Shown: in pieces, positions 6,737 to 12,446 of the stretch | How the letters are laid out: every line of letters begins with the position of its first letter | How positions within the stretch are numbered: position 1 is the first letter of the stretch | DNA from: Enterobacteriaceae bacterium UBA3516 | Lineage (GTDB): Bacteria > Pseudomonadota > Gammaproteobacteria > Enterobacterales > Enterobacteriaceae | Reading direction: 5' to 3' | Assembly (NCBI GenBank): GCA_002377245.1 | Contig: DFPL01000217.1 | Location: 1 to 12,446 of the forward strand | Length of the DNA stretch: 12,446 bases | Notes under the pieces: generated by a model | What the model was told of the DNA's origin: nothing | Seen by the model: the letters and a program-made list of their open reading frames with translations, nothing else | The model's database searches: none | Made by a program: the position numbers and the translations under genes

Positions 6737-7207
6737 ATGGAATACCACGTCAGGCAGATTGAGAAGCGCACTATCGCCGGGTTTCATCTGGTGGGGCCCT
6801 GGGATGTCACCGTTAAGCAAGGTTTCGAACAGCTGAACATGTGGGTGAGGAGTAAGCAAATTCAGCCACTGGACTGGATATGTGCTTATTACGATAACCC
6901 GGACGAGGTGCCAGCGGAAAAGTTACGCTGCGACATAGTGGTCTCCGTCCCTGACGATTTTGTGATCCCGGAAAACAGTGAAGGGGTGATGAAGACCGAA
7001 CTGCCGGGCGGAGAATATGCCGTTGCGCGCGCCAGAGTCTATAACCTCGAATTTGAAAAAGCCTGGGATCTGTTTTTTGACGAACTGATGGGAGACGAAC
7101 ACTATCAGATCGCGCTTCGTCCTTGCTTCGAGCTTTATCTCAACAGTGCGGAGGAAGAGGGCTATTGGGAAATCGATATGTATATCCCCGTAGAGCCGAA
7201 AACCTGA
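6737..7207 (+). CDS. sbmC: DNA gyrase inhibitor SbmC (GyrI)
   Basis: SbmC binds DNA gyrase and protects cells from gyrase poisons such as microcin B17 and from alkylating damage. The product is 156 residues; E. coli SbmC is 157. It fits the GyrI-like small-molecule-binding (SHS2) fold. Conserved segments include AGFHLVGPW near the N-terminus, YYDNPDEVPAEKLRCD in the middle and CFELYLNSAEEEGYWEIDMY at the C-terminus. The segment around residues 95-125 differs clearly from the E. coli sequence. The ATG has a strong GAGGAGG ribosome site 4 bases upstream. The LexA box directly ahead of it predicts SOS induction. It is a single-gene unit ended by a terminator. Confidence 0.93.
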   Translation: MEYHVRQIEKRTIAGFHLVGPWDVTVKQGFEQLNMWVRSKQIQPLDWICAYYDNPDEVPAEKLRCDIVVSVPDDFVIPENSEGVMKTELPGGEYAVARARVYNLEFEKAWDLFFDELMGDEHYQIALRPCFELYLNSAEEEGYWEIDMYIPVEPKT

Positions 7208-7227
7208 CAATTTTTAAGCCATCATGA

Positions 7228-7267
7228 GGGTAACCGATGGAGCCGTTTTCATCTGTTACCCTTTTTT
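7228..7267 (+). terminator. sbmC intrinsic terminator
   Basis: GGGTAAC (7228-7234) pairs with GTTACCC (7255-7261). Inner arms GATG (7236-7239) and CATC (7250-7253) extend the stem, and six T follow at 7262-7267. It lies 20 bases after the sbmC stop. Confidence 0.88.
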
Positions 7268-7340
7268 GTTGTAAACAGTGACCTTAGCCGCAGAAAAATC
7301 GCTACAATTGCGCCTTCGTCTTTTTGACTGGAGAGCGGGT

Positions 7341-8399
7341 GTGCGCCCCGATAAATCACTCAGTCCTTTTGAAATCAGGCTTTATCACCACTACCGCGTG
7401 GTTCACGGGGTACGTATTGCGCTGGCCTTTGTCCTGACCTTTTTGCTGGTGCGTTTGCTGAATATTCCGGAAGGGACCTGGCCTTTAATCACTCTGGTGG
7501 TGGTAATGGGGCCGATTTCCTTCTGGGGGAATGTTGTACCTCGTGCCTTTGACCGTATCGGCGGCACCATCTGCGGTTCTGCACTGGGTCTGGTGGCCCT
7601 GAAGCTTGAGCTTCTCTCTCTTCCCTTTATGCTGCTGTGGTGCGCTGGCGCCATGTTCTTGTGTGGCTGGCTGGCACTCGGAAAAAAGCCGTATCAGGCC
7701 CTGCTTATTGGCATTACCCTTTCGGTGGTGGTCGGTGCGCCTGCAGGAGACATGGAAACCGCGCTCTGGCGAAGCGGGGATGTCATTTTTGGCTCGCTTC
7801 TCGCCATGTTGTTCACCGGCATCTGGCCCCAGCGGGCTTTTTTGCACTGGCGCATCCAGATGGCGAACTATGTCACGGCATTTAATCGGGTTTACCAGGC
7901 GGGATTCTCCGTCAACCTGGTAGAGCGCCCACGTCTGGAAAAGCACCTACAAAAAATCCTCAATGACGTGGTAAAAATGCGTGGATTGATTACGCCGGCG
8001 AGCAAAGAAACGCATATTCAGAAAGCAATTTTTGAAGCGATTCAGACAGTAAGCCGCAATATGGTGTGTATGCTTGAGCTGCAAATCAATGCCCACTGGG
8101 CTTCGCGATCCAGCCACTTTGTGATGCTCAATGCGCACACGCTGCGTGAAACCCAACTGATGACCCAGCAGACCCTGCTCACTATTGCCCATGCATTATA
8201 CGAGGGGAACCCGCAACCCATTCTCGCCAACACGGAAAAACTCAATGAGATTGTTGCGGAGCTGCGTGAACTGTTGCGTGAACATCAGGGCGATGCCCTG
8301 GTAGAGAACTCCATCCATGGCTATGTGTGGTTGAGTATGGAACTGGCTCGCCAGCTGGAGTTAATGTCGCATCTGATTTGCCGGGCATTGCGCAAATAA
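7341..8399 (+). CDS. yeeA: YeeA, FUSC-family inner-membrane protein
   Basis: The product has 352 residues, the same as E. coli YeeA. The N-terminal half is an FUSC-type membrane domain with about six hydrophobic segments (roughly residues 24-41, 45-63, 76-90, 93-113, 118-134 and 146-163), with conserved GPISFWGNVVPRAFDRIGG and WPQRAFLHWR. The C-terminal half is a helical cytoplasmic domain. Related proteins include aromatic-acid efflux components (AaeB) and YccS/YhfK, but YeeA's substrate is unknown. I chose the GTG at 7341, which has a GGAGAG ribosome site (7330-7335) and gives the conserved MRPDKSLSPFEIR start. A GTG at 7278 in the same frame would add 21 residues, has no good ribosome site, and sits only 10 bases after the sbmC terminator T-run. 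Confidence 0.92.
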   Translation: MRPDKSLSPFEIRLYHHYRVVHGVRIALAFVLTFLLVRLLNIPEGTWPLITLVVVMGPISFWGNVVPRAFDRIGGTICGSALGLVALKLELLSLPFMLLWCAGAMFLCGWLALGKKPYQALLIGITLSVVVGAPAGDMETALWRSGDVIFGSLLAMLFTGIWPQRAFLHWRIQMANYVTAFNRVYQAGFSVNLVERPRLEKHLQKILNDVVKMRGLITPASKETHIQKAIFEAIQTVSRNMVCMLELQINAHWASRSSHFVMLNAHTLRETQLMTQQTLLTIAHALYEGNPQPILANTEKLNEIVAELRELLREHQGDALVENSIHGYVWLSMELARQLELMSHLICRALRK

Positions 8400-8431
8400 A
8401 CTTCATCTAATCCTGAAAAACGGGCCGGTTG

Positions 8432-8461
8432 TTTCGATTCAGCCCGATTTGAGGTTATGAT
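8432..8461 (+). promoter_or_regulatory. candidate tmaR promoter
   Basis: A good -10, TATGAT (8456-8461), follows a weak -35, TTTCGA (8432-8437), at 18 bases. This would give a tmaR leader of about 100 bases. A short CGGGC/GCCCG hairpin at 8421-8446 overlaps it and may be a weak yeeA terminator. Only the -10 is convincing. Confidence 0.3.
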
Positions 8462-8566
8462 AGGGAAAAGGATAAAACCATTGTCATCAGCAACGGCTAA
8501 AAGTAAGGTCTACCCTATAGCGGTTGCTTTAACGAATCCGAATCTCACATTATCAGGGGTGTCAAA

Positions 8567-8902
8567 ATGGAAACAACTAAGCCTTCATTCCAGGACGTTC
8601 TGGAGTTTGTTCGTCTGTTCCGTCGTAAGAATAAACTGCAGCGTGAAATCCAGGACGTTGAGAAAAAGATCCGTGACAACCAGAAGCGTGTTCTGCTGCT
8701 GGACAACCTGAGCGACTACATCAAACCAGGTATGAGCGTTGAGGCCATTCAGGGCATCATCGCCAGCATGAAAAGCGATTACGAAGATCGCGTGGATGAT
8801 TACATCATTAAAAATGCTGAAATCTCCAAAGAACGTCGCGAGATTTCCAAGAAACTGAAATCAATGGGCGAACAAAAGCCAATTGAGCTGAAAGCAGAAT
8901 AA
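8567..8902 (+). CDS. tmaR: TmaR (YeeX), polar regulator of PTS enzyme I
   Basis: The product is 111 residues; E. coli YeeX/TmaR is 109. It is nearly identical to E. coli through about residue 98. The protein is almost entirely charged helix with coiled-coil heptads (RRKNKLQREIQDVEKKIRDNQKR at 19-41, and the C-terminal third). In E. coli TmaR forms polar clusters that recruit and restrain enzyme I of the sugar phosphotransferase system, and its clustering depends on phosphorylation of Tyr72. The matching tyrosine is present here at position 72 (KSDYEDR). The last dozen residues (GEQKPIELKAE) differ from E. coli and are two residues longer. An AGGGGT ribosome site lies 6 bases before the ATG. 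It converges with pduX 38 bases downstream. Confidence 0.95.
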   Translation: METTKPSFQDVLEFVRLFRRKNKLQREIQDVEKKIRDNQKRVLLLDNLSDYIKPGMSVEAIQGIIASMKSDYEDRVDDYIIKNAEISKERREISKKLKSMGEQKPIELKAE

Positions 8903-8910
8903 GACTGACC

Positions 8911-8938
8911 ACGGTGAGCGAGCCTCTCTCACCGTTTT
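8911..8938 (+). terminator. tmaR intrinsic terminator
   Basis: ACGGTGAG (8911-8918) pairs with CTCACCGT (8928-8935) around a 9-base loop, followed by T at 8935-8938. It fills the 38-base space between tmaR and the end of pduX. Read from the pdu side it has no T-run, so how the pdu transcript ends is unclear. Confidence 0.85.
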
Positions 8939-8940
8939 CT

Positions 8941-9807
8941 TCATCCCTCCTTCACACCGCCTTCCACCATCCGTAACAGATGCCGCTTCGGCCAGTGCAC
9001 AACTAATTCAGGTTTATCCAGATGCCAGCTCACTTGCTCGACGTCATGTTTGTGCCGGTCGAGAAACAGTCCAACGACACTGCCGCTGTGGGCAACATTT
9101 AATCCGTAAAGATCGCAGGCTTCAACCAATGCCAACAGTTCACTGAACGCAGGTTTGGGCAGCAGGTTTTGGCTGGCTACCGCACTGCGTGTGGCAGCGC
9201 GGGCGAGTAGCGTGGGCGAATTGTGTGTACAGGCCTGTTGCACCTGTTGCCAGGCCATATCCAGTTCATGAGCATTCGCTCTCAGCATTTGCCCGCGCGC
9301 AAGGCGATGGTAATCCTCGGTGCGCAGGGTCAGCGGGCTTTCCAGCAGCAGAATGTCCATGGCCGGAAGGCCCTCGCAGGCGATACGGGTGCGTGCAGTG
9401 TTGTGATCAAAAAGGGTCAGATTGCGGAAAACCGTGCTGTCCGTGGGCTCAAGCATCACGCACAGCCTGGCAAGCGTGTTCTCATCAAGGGAATAACCGA
9501 AGTGGCGTGAGGTGGCAACCGCCGTCGCCGCGATATCGGCTGTACTGCTCGCCATTCCCTTGGCAATCGGGATAGTCGAGCAGCAATCAATGCGAATCTC
9601 CTGGCCATAATGAGAGGGGAGCTGCCAGTGTTTTAATACCAGATTCACCATGGCCCGGACCAGCGGGCGCTCGTCCGGCAGTGGCGAACCGGTGGTGATT
9701 TCGACTTCGCTGTACCAGTCAACAGGGCAGGAGACCAGCTTCTCGCTTCCCTGAATCCAACCCTGAATAATTTCACCGCAGGATGCGGGACACAGTGCCA
9801 GCGCCAC
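8941..9807 (-). CDS. pduX: L-threonine kinase PduX (GHMP family)
   Basis: PduX phosphorylates L-threonine with ATP to L-threonine-O-3-phosphate, the precursor of the aminopropanol linker of the adenosylcobalamin nucleotide loop. The product is 288 residues from the chosen start; Salmonella PduX is about 300. CPASCGEIIQGW near the N-terminus and the ATP-binding GHMP motif PIAKGMASSTAD (about residues 80-91) are intact, as is GLNVAHSGSVVGL near the C-terminus. I chose the GTG at 9805-9807, which lies 6 bases after GAGAGG. The TTG at 9813 directly abuts that ribosome site and would add two residues. It is the last gene of the pdu run, 39 bases after cobA, and the frame is open back to the cobA stop. 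It lets cells assimilate cobinamide or make B12 for diol dehydratase. Confidence 0.93.
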   Translation of the reverse strand: MALALCPASCGEIIQGWIQGSEKLVSCPVDWYSEVEITTGSPLPDERPLVRAMVNLVLKHWQLPSHYGQEIRIDCCSTIPIAKGMASSTADIAATAVATSRHFGYSLDENTLARLCVMLEPTDSTVFRNLTLFDHNTARTRIACEGLPAMDILLLESPLTLRTEDYHRLARGQMLRANAHELDMAWQQVQQACTHNSPTLLARAATRSAVASQNLLPKPAFSELLALVEACDLYGLNVAHSGSVVGLFLDRHKHDVEQVSWHLDKPELVVHWPKRHLLRMVEGGVKEG

Positions 9808-9846
9808 GCTCAACCTCTCATCAGTAGCAACATCGACCGGATAGTG

Positions 9847-10590
9847 TCACGCGGATCCGCTAAAGGCCAGGATTTCTCGTAACGACACTACCTCCCCAAC
9901 GACGATCAGCGCCGGGGCGTGAAAGCCCGCCGCTTCACTTTGCTCAGCGAGTTGCGACAATGGCGCTGTCACAACCTGCTGCTCAGGGGTACTGGCGCGC
10001 ATTACTACTGCTGATGGTGTCTCGGGTGATTTGCCTGCTTCAACCAGTGCAGAGCAGATGGAGCGTATTTGTGCCATTCCCATGAGGATGACCAGCGTGC
10101 CTGACAAACGCGCCAGCGCATGCCAGTCCTGAGGCGCTTTACCCTCCTGTAAATGCCCGGTGACCACATGAAAACTCGACGCGCAGTGGCGATGAGTGAC
10201 AGGAATCCCGGCAGCAGCCAGACCGCCAATTGCTGAGGTAATACCGGGAACCACCTCTACCGCAAGCCCCTGTTCGCGTAGCGCCAGTGCTTCTTCACTA
10301 CCGCGCCCAAAAACAAAAGGATCGCCACCTTTAAGCCGGACGACTCTGAGTCCACGGCGGGCGCAATCAATCAGAATTTGATTGATTTGCGGCTGCGGAA
10401 TGGGGTGGCAATTGGCTTCCTTACCCACATCGTGAAACTCGCAGCCCGCGGGTGCTTCTTTCAGTAACAGCGGGTTGACGAGTCTGTCAAAGACCACCGC
10501 TTGCGCGTTCCGCAGGCAGTTCAGTCCTTTCACCGTCATTAACCCCGGGTCGCCGGGGCCTGCACCGACCAGCCAGACTTTACCGGTCAT
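9847..10590 (-). CDS. cobA: uroporphyrinogen-III C-methyltransferase (SUMT, CobA type)
   Basis: The enzyme transfers two methyl groups from S-adenosylmethionine to uroporphyrinogen III at C2 and C7, giving precorrin-2, the branch point to cobalamin and siroheme. The product has 247 residues, a stand-alone single-domain SUMT without the dehydrogenase/ferrochelatase domain of CysG. SAM-methyltransferase motifs are in order: GAGPGDPGL (9-17), RLKGGDPFVFGRG (85-97), GITSA (116-120), IPVTHR (129-134) and GTLVILMG (164-171). Its ATG overlaps the pduW stop as ATGA, which suggests translational coupling within the operon. In the Salmonella pdu operon I know of no such gene between pduW and pduX. The symbol is used in the Pseudomonas sense; Salmonella cobA is an unrelated adenosyltransferase. 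Confidence 0.93.
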   Translation of the reverse strand: MTGKVWLVGAGPGDPGLMTVKGLNCLRNAQAVVFDRLVNPLLLKEAPAGCEFHDVGKEANCHPIPQPQINQILIDCARRGLRVVRLKGGDPFVFGRGSEEALALREQGLAVEVVPGITSAIGGLAAAGIPVTHRHCASSFHVVTGHLQEGKAPQDWHALARLSGTLVILMGMAQIRSICSALVEAGKSPETPSAVVMRASTPEQQVVTAPLSQLAEQSEAAGFHAPALIVVGEVVSLREILAFSGSA

Positions 10591-11795
10591 GCTGCTGCCT
10601 CCGCATACTCAGGCAGGGCAATTCGCAGGACATCACGGGCTATCATCAACTCCTCATTGGTGTTGATCACCGCCACTTTCACCACCGATTGCTCCGTCTG
10701 AATAAAGGTTGCATTACGGCTGTTTTTCTCAGCGTCTACCTCTAGCCCCAGGAAGTGAAGATCGCGACAAATCGCCTCTCGTGCTCGCGCTGAATCTTCT
10801 CCGATCCCCCCGGTGAACAGAAGCACGTCCAGCCCACCCAGTTGCATTATGTAACTGCCAATGGTCGCCCGAATACGTTCCGCGAAGAGCATCAATGCCA
10901 GTGCTGCGCGTTCGTTGCCTTCACCGGCGGCTTTTTCCACATCGCGGAAATCATTGGAGACACCTGAAACGCCCAGTAAACCAGACTCATTGTTAAGGAG
11001 CGTATTCAGTTGCTGCGGATTCTTCCCTTCACGTTGTGCGACCCACGGCAAAATGGAGGGGTCGATATCCCCGCTACGGGTGCCCATCATCACCCCGGAT
11101 TGCGGCGTAAAGCCCATCGAAGTATTAATGGAACGTCCACCTTTGATGGCGCACAGGCTACTACCATTGCCTAAGTGGCAGGTGACAACGCGCAGCGCGC
11201 TTAACGGCACGCCCAGTTTTTCAGCCATGAGCTGGCTAACATATTTGTGGCTCGTACCATGAAAACCGTAACGGCGGATGCCCAGCTCTGCGTAATAACG
11301 CCAGGGTAAGGGATAGATGAAAGTACTTTTGTCCAGCGTCTGGTGGAAAGCGGTATCAAAGACCGCCACGGCAGGTGCATGAGGTAATGCCTGCTTAAAA
11401 ATACGGATCCCGGCGGCATTGACCGGGTTGTGTAGCGGCGCCAGTTCGGCGAGGCGCTCAATTTCTGCCAGTGCCTCATCGGTAATCAATGTCGAATCTT
11501 TAAAGGTTTCGCCACCGTGCGCGACACGATGACCAACACCATCAATTGCGGTGAGTGACGGAATGATCTGATGTGAGAGCAATTTTTCCAGTAACAGGGT
11601 GGCGGCTTCTTTATGGCCTGGAATAGCGAGGGTCTCCTGCCACTTTCTTTCACCTTGTCTCAGGGTAAAAATGGCATCGGACAGGCCAATACGCTCGATC
11701 AAACCCTGGCACAATAACGTGCCTGCGGGCATGGTGAGCAATTGAAATTTCAGAGAAGAACTCCCGGCGTTAACCGCCATTATGGTGCGGGACAT
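10587..11795 (-). CDS. pduW: propionate kinase PduW (acetate kinase family)
   Basis: PduW converts propionyl-phosphate plus ADP to propionate plus ATP, the energy-yielding last step of 1,2-propanediol breakdown. The product is 402 residues; Salmonella PduW is about 404. Acetokinase signatures are complete: MAVNAGSSSLKF at the N-terminus (Asn9), VGHRVAHGGETF (about 87-98), FDTAFHQ (146-152), RRYGFHGTSHKYV (174-186), HLGNGSSL (207-214) and GGIGED near the C-terminus. I chose the ATG at 11795, which has AGGAG 5 bases upstream and directly precedes the conserved start. The longer frame to 11897 only runs through pduV. It overlaps the end of pduV by 16 bases and cobA by the ATGA junction. It is probably outside the microcompartment, as its substrate PduL product must be shared with the cytosol. 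Confidence 0.95.
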   Translation of the reverse strand: MSRTIMAVNAGSSSLKFQLLTMPAGTLLCQGLIERIGLSDAIFTLRQGERKWQETLAIPGHKEAATLLLEKLLSHQIIPSLTAIDGVGHRVAHGGETFKDSTLITDEALAEIERLAELAPLHNPVNAAGIRIFKQALPHAPAVAVFDTAFHQTLDKSTFIYPLPWRYYAELGIRRYGFHGTSHKYVSQLMAEKLGVPLSALRVVTCHLGNGSSLCAIKGGRSINTSMGFTPQSGVMMGTRSGDIDPSILPWVAQREGKNPQQLNTLLNNESGLLGVSGVSNDFRDVEKAAGEGNERAALALMLFAERIRATIGSYIMQLGGLDVLLFTGGIGEDSARAREAICRDLHFLGLEVDAEKNSRNATFIQTEQSVVKVAVINTNEELMIARDVLRIALPEYAEAAA

Positions 11796-12232
11796 GAAGA
11801 CTCCTGGGGTTGAAGATAGGCAATCACCGCCGCAATGCCCTGGCCGGTTTGCGCACTGGTGATGTAAATATGTTGAGCGCCAGACTGCGTCAGCCATTGG
11901 CCTGCTCTCGCAATGTGCTCGTCCTCTGCCAGATCCGCTTTAGTGACGATCCCAATAGTTGGACGATTCATCGGTAGGGTGAAGCCGGGCGAAAACGGAC
12001 ACCACTGCGCGTCGGCATTCAGCACCAGCGCAATCACATCCGCCTCACAGGCGCTGGTAAGCAGGGCGCTGTAAAGGCAGCGGTTTTCGAGGTATTCACC
12101 CGGTGTATCAATTGTTTCCGGAGACCAGACAATGGCCTGAGTTTTCTGGTAACGAACGGCCTCTCCCCGCAACCGCTGGGTGAGGGAGGTTTTACCGCAC
12201 TGGCTTGGGCCAATTAACATCATTCGTTTCAT
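11780..12232 (-). CDS. pduV: PduV, Ras-like GTPase of the propanediol microcompartment
   Basis: The product has 150 residues, equal to Salmonella PduV. It shows the G-motifs of a small P-loop GTPase: GPSQCGKT (8-15), DTPG (42-45, where Walker B/G3 is expected), TKAD (97-100) for guanine recognition, and TSA (125-127). In Salmonella PduV associates with the outer face of the Pdu microcompartment and has been linked to its movement and position; related EutP serves the ethanolamine system. I chose the ATG at 12232, 4 bases after the pduU stop, because the residues that follow match the family and the open frame upstream is only the shadow of pduU. No strong ribosome site is visible, so coupling to pduU translation is likely. 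Confidence 0.94.
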   Translation of the reverse strand: MKRMMLIGPSQCGKTSLTQRLRGEAVRYQKTQAIVWSPETIDTPGEYLENRCLYSALLTSACEADVIALVLNADAQWCPFSPGFTLPMNRPTIGIVTKADLAEDEHIARAGQWLTQSGAQHIYITSAQTGQGIAAVIAYLQPQESSCPAP

Positions 12233-12236
12233 GGCA

Positions 12237-12446
12237 TCAGGTCCGGGTAACCTGGCAGGTGGTAAAATGCAGCATTTCTCCCAGTGAGCGCGTGACCTGG
12301 CGTAGGGCATATTCCACTGAAGAGACATCCCCGGTAAGGACCACCGCGCCGGTAAAACGGTCGATAAAGCCAATCTCAACCGCGCCCGATTTGGTGGCGA
12401 TGTCGCAGGCAATAATCGAGGCTTCACTTGGCGTAATGGTCAGAAT
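12237..12446 (-). CDS. pduU: PduU microcompartment shell protein (partial, N-terminus beyond window)
   Basis: The visible C-terminal 69 residues begin ILTITPSEASIIACDIATK and end TTCQVTRT before the TGA at 12237-12239. Salmonella PduU is 116 residues, so roughly the first 47 are outside the window. The sequence fits the circularly permuted BMC domain of PduU/EutS, with GAVEIGFIDRFTGAVVLTGD in the centre. PduU is a minor hexameric shell protein whose pore is capped by an N-terminal beta-barrel, and it is reported to bind PduV. The very close spacing to pduV agrees with that partnership. Confidence 0.95.
   Translation of the reverse strand: MLTITPSEASIIACDIATKSGAVEIGFIDRFTGAVVLTGDVSSVEYALRQVTRSLGEMLHFTTCQVTRT

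Noticed and set aside
7485..7946. A 153-codon minus-strand frame inside yeeA
   Set aside because: It is antisense to conserved yeeA codons; its composition is that of a reversed membrane-protein gene.
9189..9575. A 128-codon plus-strand frame opposite pduX
   Set aside because: It is a shadow of pduX, whose GHMP motifs are intact on the other strand.
11796..11897. A longer N-terminus for PduW reaching back to 11897
   Set aside because: The extra residues are out-of-frame pduV sequence; the ATG at 11795 has a good ribosome site and begins the conserved acetokinase domain.

Overview
The window is chromosomal DNA from a member of the Enterobacteriaceae. Gene order and protein sequences fit the Salmonella/Citrobacter/Klebsiella-type arrangement, in which the 1,2-propanediol utilisation (pdu) operon lies near the histidine operon. 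I cannot name the genus. Order from left to right: hisG(-), hisL and the his attenuator(-), yeeZ(+), plaP(+), sbcB(-), dacD(+), sbmC(+), yeeA(+), tmaR/yeeX(+), then pduX, a cobA-type methyltransferase, pduW, pduV and pduU (all -). There are no insertion sequences, phage genes, tRNA or rRNA genes, or CRISPR arrays.

Left region (1-1190): the start of the his operon, read leftward. A sigma70-type promoter is followed by a 16-codon leader peptide with six consecutive His codons, a pause/antitermination hairpin, a very strong attenuator and hisG. The last 25 or so residues of HisG run off the window edge. This is classic His-tRNA-controlled transcription attenuation.

Middle region (1186-8902): housekeeping genes. 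They are a Rossmann-fold epimerase-like protein (YeeZ), a putrescine importer (PlaP), exonuclease I (SbcB), penicillin-binding protein 6b (DacD), the SOS-induced gyrase inhibitor SbmC behind a near-perfect LexA box, the FUSC-family membrane protein YeeA, and the polar PTS regulator TmaR. Several start at GTG or TTG. The 396-base yeeZ-plaP gap has no gene. It carries a nested inverted repeat and a strong intrinsic terminator, with a plausible promoter just upstream.

Right region (8941-12446): the 3' tail of a pdu operon, read leftward and tightly packed: pduU (partial), pduV, pduW, cobA, pduX. PduU is a microcompartment shell protein, PduV a Ras-like GTPase linked to the shell, and PduW a propionate kinase that recovers ATP from propionyl-phosphate. 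The last two genes both serve cobalamin synthesis. The cobA-type enzyme commits uroporphyrinogen III to precorrin-2, and PduX makes L-threonine phosphate for the aminopropanol linker. Propanediol breakdown needs coenzyme B12, so the operon end appears to couple cofactor supply to demand. In the Salmonella pdu operon as I recall it, pduW is followed directly by pduX, so the extra methyltransferase is the most interesting gene here. I found no convincing wholly new system.
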